NCBI GenBank assembly: GCA_008360975.2
Contig: CM039210.1
Span: 23,149,007-23,213,006, forward strand
DNA from: Lichenostomus cassidix
Taxonomy: Eukaryota; Chordata; Aves; Passeriformes; Meliphagidae
Length of the DNA stretch: 64,000 nucleotides
Direction of reading: 5' to 3'
Positions within the stretch are counted from its first letter, which is position 1; the number at the start of each line of letters is the position of its first letter. The position numbers and the translations under genes are program-made. Below, one piece after another: positions 32,601 to 42,010 of this stretch. The notes under the pieces are model-generated. The model ran no database searches. It was not told the DNA's origin and worked only from the letters and a program-made list of their open reading frames with translations.

Positions 32601-33428
32601 CCTTCTGTCTGGAAGTTTCTATCGGCTTTGCTGGTCCTTCTCCCCTCTCAATGACCTTATCACTTCTTCCTCAGCCTTACTAAAAATGGGGACCTCTTGT
32701 TCTTCTTCATCCCTTCTGACCACCATTACCTTTTCTACTCCTTCTTCTGCAGCCTCCTTTGCCTCCCTATCTGCTAGACGATTCCCTCTTGCTTCCAATG
32801 ACATTCTTGCTTGATGACCTTTTACATATACCACTGCCATTTCTCTTGGTTTCTTCAAAGCTTCTAAAATTTCTAAAATTAACCCTTCATTTATTAAGCC
32901 TTTACCTTTAGAGTTTAACAGTCCCCTCTCCTCCCAAATTTTTCCAAAGGTATGGACAACTCCATAGGCATATCTAGAGTTGGTGTATAAGGTTCCAGTG
33001 CTGTTAGCTAATATTTCCAATCCCCTTTTTAATGCACACAGCTCACAACATTGAGCCGACGAATTTGATGGGAGCTTCCCTCTCTCAATTACCTTTAACT
33101 TGATGCCATCTCTCAGGGCATATCCAGAACACTGTTTCCCCATTATACACCTAGCAGATCTGTCCACAAAGATCTTTTCTCCTCCAGGAATAGGGCAGTC
33201 TGTAAGGTCCTTCCTCACTTTTGTCTGCAGATCGACCACTTCTAAACAGTCGTAACAATTCTTGTTGAGGGGGTCCATACAAAAATTGAGTAGGATTGCT
33301 GCTTCCATTGGTAACCAGGACTAAATGGTCAGAGTGGATTAGGATGGTTTCATATTTTAATATGCGGGGGTACGTCAGCCATTGAGCAGCTCCCTGGCTC
33401 AACATATTTCTCACCACATGTGGAGTGT
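32601..33428 (-). pseudogene. ERV-H RNase H region, broken
   Basis: Largest open stretch 33,308-32,619. Motifs: IFVDRSARC (first aspartate kept; the usual Gly is Arg), CELCALKRGLEIL (glutamate kept), LYTNSRYAYG (third aspartate replaced by Asn, near 32,980), RLADREAKEAA (last aspartate kept). The upstream piece VVRNMLSQGAAQWLTYPRIL (near 33,410) is in another frame. It is cut on its 5' side at 33,428 by the truncated ERVL element. Confidence 0.87.
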
Positions 33429-33602
33429 TGTCTCCATTTAGTGATAAAATTTTCTAGGTAAGGAGAGCTTTGAACAAATGCTCTCCTCTCCTACTCACAA
33501 CAGAATTTTTTAGATGGAAGTGAAGAAAAAACTATTTATTTAACAAAACTATGCAGAGTGCCCTGTAAGGCACAGGGAGAAGGGGAGAACAGGGTAAAAG
33601 GA

Positions 33603-34068
33603 TGTGTTGGTTTGAAAACAAACCAGTGGGAGATCACAAGTCAAGATTGAAATTAAAAATAAGTGAAATAATACAAGGAAAAGCACTGACAAAGTCAGAT
33701 ACAACCTAACACCCTGTTAGGGTGGTGGTAGCAGTCCAACTGAAGTAGTCCAGTTGAAGCGGTGATCCTGTGAAGGTCTAGTCTCCAGCTGAAGATCCAG
33801 TGGTAGCTCTGGTCCTCTGGGAACCCAGTAGACAGGGCTAACTCAGGCAGTTCCAAGGCCAGGTTATATCCAGGTGGGAACACCTGGCTCCTCCCTCCTC
33901 GGCAGAGCATCCCACAATGGGATGAGATAAGTCCATGAGTCACACAGTGGGTCCCTGATGGCCCATTGCCTGTCATGCGGGGTGGGTCATTAGCAGGTGA
34001 TAGCAGCTAACGGCCCACAGCTGGTGGTAATAGAATACTTAACTACATCTATATTGTAACCTAGGACA
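33603..34068 (-). mobile_element. ERVL-B 3' LTR
   Basis: On the minus strand it starts TGTCCTAGGTTAC and ends CAAACCAACACA. Shorter than the 5' LTR because it lacks the internal tandem duplication. Confidence 0.93.
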
Positions 34069-36054
34069 TTATCCACCCCTTATTCTATTACCATCTACAG
34101 AGTTCTCACTCAAGATAAGGTCTCCTTGTGGTACACAACAGGTTTCCCCATCTGCCTTCATCACCCACCAAGTATAACCAGGTCCTTGGGCAAAAACCAC
34201 TCCACGGATGGGTTTGCCTTTGCCTGAGGTGGGACTAATCCAAACAGTCTTTCCTAAGAAACCTCCTACGTGTACCACAGGGACTTTATCTCCATCCACT
34301 GTGTGCAAAGGTTCGGACTCGGCAGGACCGGCTCGATTGATAGAACCCCTTGTGTTAACCATCCAGGTGGCCTTTGCTAAGTTCAGTTCCCAATTTTTGA
34401 AGGTTCCCCCGCCAAGTGCCTTCAAAGTTGTCTTAAGTATTCCGTTGCACCGTTCAACTTTCCCAGCAGCTGGTGCATGATAGGGGATGTGGTATATCCA
34501 TTCAATTCCGTGTTCTCTAGCCCAGGTGCTTATGAGGCCATTCTTGAAATGGGTTCCATTGTCAGACTCGATTCTCTCAGGGGTACCATGTCTCCACAGG
34601 ACTTGCTTTTCCAGACCCAAGATGGTGTTCCGGGCAGTAGCATGAGGCACAGGGTAGGTCTCTAACTATCCCGTGGTTGCTTCCACCATGGTCAGCATGT
34701 AGCGCTTTCCTTGGCGGGTTTGGGGAAGTGTGATGTAGTCAACTTGCCATACTTCCCCATACCTGTACTTTGACCATCGTCCACCATACCACAGAGGCTT
34801 CACCCGCTTGGCCTGTTTGATTGCAGCACAAGTCTCACAGCTGTGGATGACCTGTGAGATGTTGTCCATAGTCAAGTCCACCCCTCGGTCACGAGCCCAC
34901 CTGTATGTCGCATCTCTCCCTTGATGACCAGAGGCATCATGGGCCCAACGAGCTAGAAATAATTCTCCTTTGTGCTGCCAGTCCAGATCCACCTGTGACA
35001 CTTCCACCTTGGCAGCTCGGTCCACCTGCTCGTTGTTACGATGCTCTTCATTAGCCCGACTCTTGGGTACATGTGCATCCACGTGTCGAACTTTCACAGT
35101 CAGCTTTTCTGCCCGGGCGGCGATGTCCTGCCAAATCTCAGCGGCCCAGATGGGTTTTCCTCTGCGCTGCCAGTTAGCCTTTCTCCAGCGATCTAACCAT
35201 CCCCACAGTGCATTGGCTACCATCCAGGAGTCAGTGTAGAGATAAAGCCTTGGCCATTTCTCTCGTTCGGCAATATCCAAAGCCAGTTGGATGGCTTTAA
35301 GCTCTGCGACCTGACTCGATCCACCTTGTCCCTCGGTAGCCTGTACAGCTTGTCGTGTGGGGCTCCATACTGCAGCTTTCCATCTCCGATCTGCGCCTAC
35401 AATTCGGCAGGAACCATCGGTGAAGAGGGCATAGCGTCTTTCACTCTCTGGCAGTTCATTATATGGGGGTGCTTCCTCGGCACGTGCTACTTGCTCCTCT
35501 GCATCTTCTGAAGATAATTTAAAAGTCTCACCTTCAGGCCAGTTTGTTATAATTTCCAGAATCCCAGGGCGATTTGGGTTTCCAATACTGGCGCGCTGTG
35601 TGATGAGGGCAATCCATTTGCTCCACGTGGCATCAGTGGCATGGTGGGTAGAGGGAACCCTTCCCTTGAACATCCACCCCAGCACTGGCAGTCGGGGTGC
35701 AAGGAGAAGTTGTGTTTCTGTGCCGATCACCTCTGAGGCGGCTTGGACTCCGTCGTAAGCTGCCAAGATTTCTTTCTCGGTGGTAGTGTAGTTGACTTCA
35801 GACCCTCTGTAACTTCGACTCCAGAATCCCAGTGGTCGACCTCGGGTCTCGCCAGGCACCTTCTGCCAAAGGCTCCAGGACAGACCATGGCTCCCGGCTG
35901 CAGAGTAAAGCACATTCTGTACCTCTGGTCCTGTCCTGACTGGTCCCAGGGCTACCGCATGAGCGATCTCCTGTTTGATCTGGGTGAAGGCTTGCTGCTG
36001 TTCAGGGCCCCAGCGGAAATCGTTCTTCTTGCGGGTTATGAGGTAGTGATGCAT
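34069..36054 (-). pseudogene. ERVL-B pol C-terminal half: RNase H and integrase
   Basis: Open from 36,054 to a TAG at 34,666-34,668, then open again in the same frame from 34,650 to 34,069. RNase H at about 35,450-35,000 has all four acids: FTDGSC, VAELKAIQLAL, YTDSWMVANAL, NNEQVDRAAK. Integrase has a zinc region (HDASGHQGRD, then CETC near 34,830) and a core with QVDY near 34,740, SDNGTHF near 34,570 and E in GKVERCNG near 34,460. The one stop lies between the first and second core acids. It is frame-shifted relative to the RT half upstream. Confidence 0.92.
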
Positions 36055-37211
36055 TCTCCAAAAGCCTTGTTATGCCCAGAGCCAGCGCGCCGCCTCCTTC
36101 TCATGATTTATTGTTCATCTTGCCACTTTACTCCCAGGAACTGGATCTCTCGGGCAGGTCCCTTGACTTTGCTCTTCTTGATGGCAAAACCGGCTTCCAG
36201 GAGAATTCTGATGATTTTCTCTCCTTTCCCAAATACTTCCGTTGCTGTGTCCCCCCACACAATGATGTCATCAATATACTGCAGATGTTCTGGAGCCTCA
36301 CCCTTTTCCAGTGCAGCCTGGATTAGTCCATGGCAGATGGTGGGACTGTGCTTCCACCCCTGGGGCAGTCGGTTCCATGTGTACTGCACACCTCTCCAGG
36401 TAAAAGCAAACTGAGGCCTGCACTCTTCTGCCAGAGGAATGGAGAAAAAGGCATTGGCAATGTCGATGGTCGCATACCACTTTGCTGCCTTGGATTCCAG
36501 CTCGTACTGAAGTTCCAACATGTCCGGTACAGCAGCACTCAGTGGTGGTGTGACTTCATTCAGGCCACGGTAATCCACTGTCAGTCTCCATTCTTCACTG
36601 GACTTACGCACTGGCCATATGGGGCTGTTAAAGGGTGAGTGAGCCTTGCTGACCACCCCTTGGCTCTCCAGTTCTCGAATCATCTTATGGATGGGGGCCA
36701 CAGAGTCTCTGTCAGTGCGGTATTGCCGGCGGTGCACTGTTGCTGTAGCAATTGGTACCCGCTGTTCTTCAATTCTCAGTAGTCTTACAGCAGACGGGTT
36801 ATCTGAGAGACCAGGCAGGCTATTCAGTTGTCTTATGTCTTCTGTCTCTACGGCTGCTATCCCAAAAGCCCAGCGATGTCCCTTTGGGTCTTTGAAATAT
36901 CCACTCCTGAGATAATCTATGCCGAGGATGCACGGGGCATCTGGACCAGTCACAATGGGGTGTTTCTGCCACTCATTCCCAGTTAAACTCACTTCAGCTT
37001 CCAGTACAGTCAGCTGCTGGGATCCTCCTGTCACCCCAGAAATGGAAATGGATTCGGTCCCCACATACCTGGATGGCATCAGGGTGCACTGAGCGCCGGT
37101 ATCAACCAAAGCCATGTATCTTTGTGGGTCAGATGTGCCAGGCCATCGGATCCACACAGTCCAATAGATCCGGTTATCCCTTTCCTCTACCTGGCTAGAG
37201 GCAGGGTTCCT
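36055..37211 (-). pseudogene. ERVL-B protease and reverse transcriptase
   Basis: Continues in the gag frame after the gag UAG (37,214-37,212). The aspartic protease has ALVDTGAQCTLMP near 37,115 and ILGIDYL near 36,930. RT starts near 36,720 with IRELESQGVVSKAHSPFNSP and SEEWRLTVDYRGLNEV, then motif A TIDIANAFFSI near 36,450 and catalytic YIDD at 36,267-36,278. The open stretch ends at about 36,108. Just beyond are a second stop, a frameshift and loss of part of the thumb/connection (a GFWRMH remnant near 36,035-36,060), so full-length Pol is not made. Assignment to ERVL rests on this RT type, the 5-bp TSD and the lack of env. Confidence 0.9.
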
Positions 37212-38876
37212 CTAATCCTGTTTTTGGTGGACGATGTTCTTCTCCTGTAAATGTGTTCCTGAGGTCCCTTCAAGAGGATCAGTCATATTATCACTTCCAT
37301 TCTGTCTGGGGTTCTGTCCACAAGAGACTGGGGCAGTGTTGTACCTAGATGAGCTTCTTGAGGTGGATGTTTCTGTTTTCAATTCACGTACCCGGGCTGC
37401 TAAGGTGGAGGTGGGTTTCCTATCCCACTTCCTCATGTCTTCCCCGTGCTCTTGAAGGAAAAACCAGAGGTCACGTCGTGGAGTTTGTTTTCTTTCCCTG
37501 ACTGGAGTACGTCTGCTCCTGATGGCAGAGACTTGGGTTGGTTTTGGTGTGGCATGGAAAAATCTTTCTGTGAGCTCTTTCCTTAGTTTCTGATGGCTCT
37601 CTTCAATCAATCTCCGGACTTGCTCAGCCAGGTTTGTTTCTACCGATGAGACCTGGGTGCGTAGTGGGGCGGTGACAGTGTCCTCATAAATTCTCAGTTT
37701 GTTTGCTAACACGCCCACCTGGTCTTCGCCTTCCCTCCACTGCAATGTTGCCAGGTAATGAGAGTATATCTCTGGTCCGAGCCGCGCGAATCTTAGCCAC
37801 ATTTGTGAAGTGCACCGGACATTATCTGGGCTCTTGGGGAATCTCTCGTTGTCTGAGAAAATGATCTCTAGCACGGCCAATTCCCTCAGGCATCGGATAC
37901 CTTGTTCTATTGTGTTCCATTTCCTTTGGTGCATCTGGAGGTCTTCTTTGCACAGGTATCTGTCCCGTACACTCAGCAGCAATCGCCGCCAGAGGCTGAG
38001 AGTTTCCTGGGTTTTCCCAATCCCTTGGTCAATGACCACATCCTGAGACAGGGATCCCAGTTGCCTGGCCTCACTTCCATCCAGAATAGTGTCATTAGCT
38101 GCGGCGTCCCAGATACGGAGCAGCCAGGTCAAGATGGACTCATTCGCCTGCTTGGTGAATTCCCTGTGTAGGTCACGCAGCTCCCCCAGGGATAGAGAGC
38201 GAGTGATGATCTCTGGCTCTGTCTCTTCTGCTTGGTGAGATGGTCCTGCCGCATCCTCATCAGTCGCTGTGCGGACTGACTTGCTCTTGGATTTCTTTTT
38301 CTGGACGGGGGCAACCGCTACTGGCTTTGGCTGTTCTGATTCGGCAATGGTCTGTGTTGAGACATTGACTGCTCCTTTGGTTCTTTTCCTCTTGCCTGCT
38401 GACTTGTTTCTTTTCTCCTCCTCTTCGAGAAGACGCTGTACAACACCAAGTATTGTTCTGTTTCTCAGCATGAGGTACACTGTGCTGGTCGCAGAGAAGA
38501 AAGAAAACAGAACTAACAGGAAGATTATGCCATCCTTAGCATCCAGAGAGAACTCAATATTGTCAAAGATGGCTGTGCCTGGCCTGAAATGCTGGAAGAA
38601 ACCGCTCTCTCCTCCTAGCCCCAGAGGGTGGGTGCGATTGCTGAGGAGATCCCAGACGGAGCAGCTCAGGTTAGGCCAGGCAGACAAAGTCGAGTAAATA
38701 TACCGAATGGTGTTCATTGCCTCACAGGTTACTATGCAATAGGCATAATAAACCAATAGAGCAATTTTCATGCCATGCCCTGATCGTAACAAGAGCAATA
38801 CGACGGGCAGATAGTTTCCCATTTGAGGAAAGATATAGAGAGTGAGATAAAGCACCCATATAGATAAGCTGAGCAT
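37212..38876 (-). CDS. ERVL-B Gag-like protein with membrane-spanning N-terminus (open frame)
   Basis: About 554 codons from ATG 38,876-38,874 to TAG 37,214-37,212. The frame stays open upstream through the primer site into the LTR (to 38,969); I chose the first ATG after the primer site. Residues 4-30, 36-53 and 116-137 are strongly hydrophobic and look like membrane segments. Cys 72 and an N-R-T glycosylation sequon at residue 80 lie in the loop between the second and third. A charged Lys/Arg/Glu-rich linker follows (about 145-240). Then comes a helical Gag-type core (LSLGELRDLHREFTKQANES near 265; TWLLRIWD; LSLWRRLLLSVRDRY) and a coiled-coil-like C-terminus. No CCHC zinc box is seen. Gag identity comes from position, length and the shared frame with pro-pol; the membrane prediction is by eye. 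Confidence 0.8.
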   Translation of the reverse strand: MLSLSIWVLYLTLYIFPQMGNYLPVVLLLLRSGHGMKIALLVYYAYCIVTCEAMNTIRYIYSTLSAWPNLSCSVWDLLSNRTHPLGLGGESGFFQHFRPGTAIFDNIEFSLDAKDGIIFLLVLFSFFSATSTVYLMLRNRTILGVVQRLLEEEEKRNKSAGKRKRTKGAVNVSTQTIAESEQPKPVAVAPVQKKKSKSKSVRTATDEDAAGPSHQAEETEPEIITRSLSLGELRDLHREFTKQANESILTWLLRIWDAAANDTILDGSEARQLGSLSQDVVIDQGIGKTQETLSLWRRLLLSVRDRYLCKEDLQMHQRKWNTIEQGIRCLRELAVLEIIFSDNERFPKSPDNVRCTSQMWLRFARLGPEIYSHYLATLQWREGEDQVGVLANKLRIYEDTVTAPLRTQVSSVETNLAEQVRRLIEESHQKLRKELTERFFHATPKPTQVSAIRSRRTPVRERKQTPRRDLWFFLQEHGEDMRKWDRKPTSTLAARVRELKTETSTSRSSSRYNTAPVSCGQNPRQNGSDNMTDPLEGTSGTHLQEKNIVHQKQD

Positions 38877-38911
38877 CGTGGTGATAGGATTTCTGAGTTT
38901 CCCCAGGTCGA

Positions 38912-38929
38912 GCCCAACGTTGGGCACCA
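38912..38929 (-). other. ERVL-B primer-binding site
   Basis: Minus strand TGGTGCCCAACGTTGGGC, five bases after the 5' LTR. It resembles a tRNA-Lys-type site with two changes and contains the perfect 14-bp palindrome GCCCAACGTTGGGC. Confidence 0.7.
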
Positions 38930-38934
38930 AAATA

Positions 38935-39451
38935 TGTGTTGGTTTGAAAACAAACCAGTGGGAGATCACAAGTCAAGATTGAAATTAAAAATAAGTGAAA
39001 TAATACAAGGAAAAGCACTGACAAAGTCAGATACAACCTAACACCCTGTTAGGGTGGTGGTAGCAGTCCAACTGAAGTAGTCCAGTTGAAGCGGTGATCC
39101 TGTGAAGGTCCAGTCTCCAGCTGAAGATCCAGTGGTAGCTCTGGTCCTCTGGGAACCCAGTAGACAGGGCTAGCTCAGGCAGTTCCAAGGCCAGGTTATA
39201 TCCAGGTGGAAACACCTGGTTCCTCCCTCCTGGGCAGAGCATCCCACAATGGGATGAGATAAGTCCGTGAGTCACACGGTGGGTCCCTGATGGCCCATTG
39301 CCTGTCATGCGGGGTGGGTCATTAGCAGCTGGTAACAGCTAACGGATGGCCCATTGCCTGTCATCCGGAGTGGGTCATTAGCAGGTGATAGCAGCTAACG
39401 GCCCACAGCTGGTGGTAATAGAAAACTACATCTATATTGCAACCTAGGACA
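38935..39451 (-). mobile_element. ERVL-B 5' LTR
   Basis: On the minus strand it starts TGTCCTAGGTTGC. It contains a tandem duplication of about 55 bp (near 39,300-39,410, unit with GGCCCATTGCCTGTCAT) that is absent from the 3' LTR, so the copy arose after insertion or by an error in reverse transcription. Confidence 0.92.
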
Positions 39452-39942
39452 AAGGAGTTATTAAATTGAATAAAAAGCTGGTAATCTTAGTGGTTTTTTT
39501 TTTTAGATGTACTTTCTCTTCTTTCAGGCTCCCCCTTGGGGCTGGGCAGAGTTGCTCGGAAGCTCTGTTGTCTTCCAAGCCCTTTTGGGTTTTTGGGGTG
39601 ACAAAGTAGATCAAAGAAAAGGGTTTAAATGAAGAAAAAATGATGAAAGAAAAAAAAAAACCAGAGCTAGCTACTCTGACAGCTGTCGCAGCGTGCCGTC
39701 TTCTCAGAGAGAGAGCGTTATCCCCCTTCTTCTTCCGCAGTGAGGCTTGCGGAAAAAGTTTTCAAAACAACTCGTTCTTCTCTCTGCGGTTGGGTGTAGT
39801 TAAAGTGACAGGACCACATTTTTTTGAGTATATAAGCTAACGATGGGGAATACCGGATTATCATAACATCACTCCAAGACATTCTACCTCCTATTCTATA
39901 TCGTTGGCTTAAAGCTCACTTTAACATCTTCTAACTCTAAAC

Positions 39943-40027
39943 ACACACATATATATATATACATATATACATATATACATATATACATATATACATATAT
40001 ACATATATACATATATACATATATACA
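39943..40027. repeat. (ATATAC)n microsatellite
   Basis: About eleven imperfect units of ATATAC within the 3' part of the truncated ERVL-S element. Open frames across it are artefacts of the repeat. Confidence 0.95.
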
Positions 40028-40079
40028 CATAACTGTACAAATAATGTTATTTAGTAAACAGCGAGATGTTGTCATCCCA

Positions 40080-40365
40080 ACATTACATGTGGCTTTCACT
40101 TAAAATTAAATCTCTTTGAGGGACACATCGTGTTTTTCTATCTTCTTGCATTATTTACTAAGTACACTCTGGTCCCTGAGCAAAGACAACCTCATGAATG
40201 GGTTTGTCTTTATGTGAGGCAGAATTAATCTAGATAGTTCTCTCTAACAAGCTTCTGGCATGTACTGCTGGGACTTTGTCTCTATCTACTGTATGCAGAG
40301 GCTCAGATTGGGCAGGACTTGCTTGGTTGATGGAGCCCCGGGTATTGACTAACTAGGTGGCACCT
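40080..40365 (-). pseudogene. ERVL-S integrase C-terminal remnant
   Basis: Minus-strand sequence parallels the end of the ERVL-B integrase (34,390-34,080), for example SEPLHTVD-equivalent DNA near 40,300 and VPQRDLILSES near 40,105. Stops are frequent. It joins ERV-H RT connection sequence at about 40,365. Confidence 0.8.
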
Positions 40366-40369
40366 TCAG

Positions 40370-40870
40370 CTTTACCCTGAATGTTAGTTTTTGGCTTTCC
40401 TCAATTAACACAGCTGTGGCTGCCACTGCTTGTACACAGGTGGGCCAACTTCGGGTAACAGGGTCCAGTAACTTAGAAAGGAAGGCTACTGGTTTCCGAA
40501 TTCCCCCCAGTCTTGAGCTAACACCCCATATGCTACTCCTTTGTCAACATTTGCATATAAATCAAAAGGCTTTTCTATTGATGGTAGACTCAAAATAGGT
40601 GCGGTTGATAATTTAAACTTCAGGGTTTTTTTCCAATTTTTCATCATCTTGCTCAGTCCATTTTACTGGTTCCTCTTCTCATAGTTTTTCATATCGAAAT
40701 TTTTCTATTTGAGTGTAACACACTCCCTAGGTACCCTACCAATACAAGTTCTCTCTGCCCCGGTATCAACCAAAAACTCATAATTTTCCTCCTGGGGACC
40801 AACTTGTAAATTTATCAAGGGCTCCATGTGGTACTCATGCCCCAGGAGGTAGAGCCCCTGACACCCCTAA
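40370..40870 (-). pseudogene. ERV-H protease and RT connection (RT core deleted)
   Basis: Protease active site FLVDTGAERTCIGR is near 40,780-40,735. Soon after, the sequence jumps to the connection (KPFDLYANVDKGVAYGVLAQ near 40,565), so nearly the whole RT, including the YVDD region, is missing. Connection sequence then decays to the junction with ERVL-S. Confidence 0.82.
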
Positions 40871-42010
40871 TCTTCAGGTGTTCCCACCTGAATTTCTTGG
40901 AATGTCCTTTGGTTTTTAAGTCGTTGTTCACAATTTTTCTGGTGATGGCCTTCTTGACTACAATAAAAGCAGTTTCCCCGTACTGGTCTATCTTGGCTCC
41001 ACTGTCTCACCCTTGGATTCCCTCCTTTTCTTCTTGTATCAGCAGTGTGGTCCTGTGGTTTATTCCCTTCCCTCACTGCTGCTACCATCATTTTTGCTTT
41101 TGCTTGCATTTTTTTCCTCATCTCTCCTCACAAAGGCCTTTTGTGCTTCTCACAACAAACCATCTAGCTCTCTCTCTTGCCAGCCTTCCAACTTTTCTAA
41201 CTTTTTACAACTATCTGGCCACGCATGAGTGACAAAATGAACCTTCAATAATGTTTGGCCTGCTACACTGTCCAGATTTGGGCCTAAGAACTGATCAAAT
41301 TGTTAAAGGCTCTCACCTCTGAAGAGGTTAGTGAGGCATTAACAAAACCTATTCCCCCTTGAGCTCCCCCAAGTGGTACCTCCCGCAATGGGAACAAGCC
41401 AATCTTCCTTTCTCCTTCACCTTCCTGTCTGAGAGCTAGTTTTTCCTGAGTATTTGCATAAGGTCCCTCATGCAAGAAACTAGGGCCAGATGATCCGGAT
41501 GGTTCATCCAAGGAACAGGTTGTTCTTGAGGTGAAGGGAATAATTGGATCAGGGTAATTGGGTGACCCCACTGGAATTGGAGGGGGCAGTAGGGGTAACT
41601 GGTCTAGGGGGAATAGGGGCCACTGGAGGTACTGGGCCTACTGGGATAGGGGACCACAGGGGAGGTAACAAATCTAAGGGGTTCCATACTTTCTTCCCCC
41701 TCTCCTTAGCCTGTTCTTTCTTATTAGCTTCTGATAACATAAATGCTTTAGCACTAGTGGTCTTAATGGCATTACCAACACAGCAGGCTGCATATTTACT
41801 CTCTTCGGGGTCAAAGGGTTCTCTTTTCTTTACAAAAGTATTCAAGGCTTGGCAAATCCAATTTTCTGAAGACCCATACCTGGGCCAGTAGATATAGTCA
41901 GACCTTATTTCTTCTTTTGTCTATTCTATCATACTTGATTTAACTCCTTGGTAGTAGGGTCCTTCTCCCAGTTTGCCAATTTAACCCCCAAAGGGCTATC
42001 TGGTGGTATG
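40871..42010 (-). pseudogene. ERV-H gag, broken
   Basis: Matrix start near 42,000 (SPLGVKLANWEKDP). A matrix/proline-rich region is open at 41,845-41,549 with PIPVGPVPPVAPIPPRP. The capsid start near 41,375 (LREVPLGGAQGGIGFVN) is open at 41,571-41,284. A deletion shortens the capsid. One CCHC box (CFYCSQEGHHQKNC) is near 40,985-40,944, in an open stretch 41,121-40,867. Frames shift between blocks. Class I Gag by matrix, capsid and single zinc box. Confidence 0.86.

Larger units (their letters stand above)
33603..39451 (-). mobile_element. ERVL-B: nearly complete ERVL provirus, 5-bp TSD
   Basis: 3' LTR 33,603-34,068, 5' LTR 38,935-39,451, TSD AAGGA at 33,598-33,602 and 39,452-39,456. It carries a primer site, one long gag frame, then an in-frame UAG and pro-pol. 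There is no env, typical of ERVL. The two LTRs differ at roughly ten substitutions, plus a duplication of about 55 bp in the 5' LTR (near 39,300-39,410), which points to moderate age. Damage to pol is confined to a stop, frameshift and small deletion near 36,060-36,115 and one stop in integrase. Confidence 0.93.
33429..40365 (-). mobile_element. ERVL-S: truncated ERVL (integrase end plus 3' LTR), split by ERVL-B
   Basis: On the minus strand, an ERVL integrase C-terminal remnant (40,365 to about 40,080) leads through a purine tract (AATAGGAGGTAGAA at about 39,882-39,895) into an LTR of family S (39,881 down to 33,429). The LTR begins TGTCTTGGAGTG and ends with a degenerate form of family S's terminal sequence. 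ERVL-B sits inside the LTR. No TSD is seen, consistent with loss of the 5' part. It lies within ERV-H between its RT connection and RNase H. Confidence 0.83.

Noticed and set aside
33603..39451. Classifying this provirus as ERVK from its Lys-like primer site
   Set aside because: The RT and integrase type, 5-bp TSD and lack of env fit ERVL better; the primer site alone is weak evidence.
39896..40099. A 67-codon minus-strand frame with repeated Tyr/Ile/Cys
   Set aside because: Translation of the ATATAC microsatellite.
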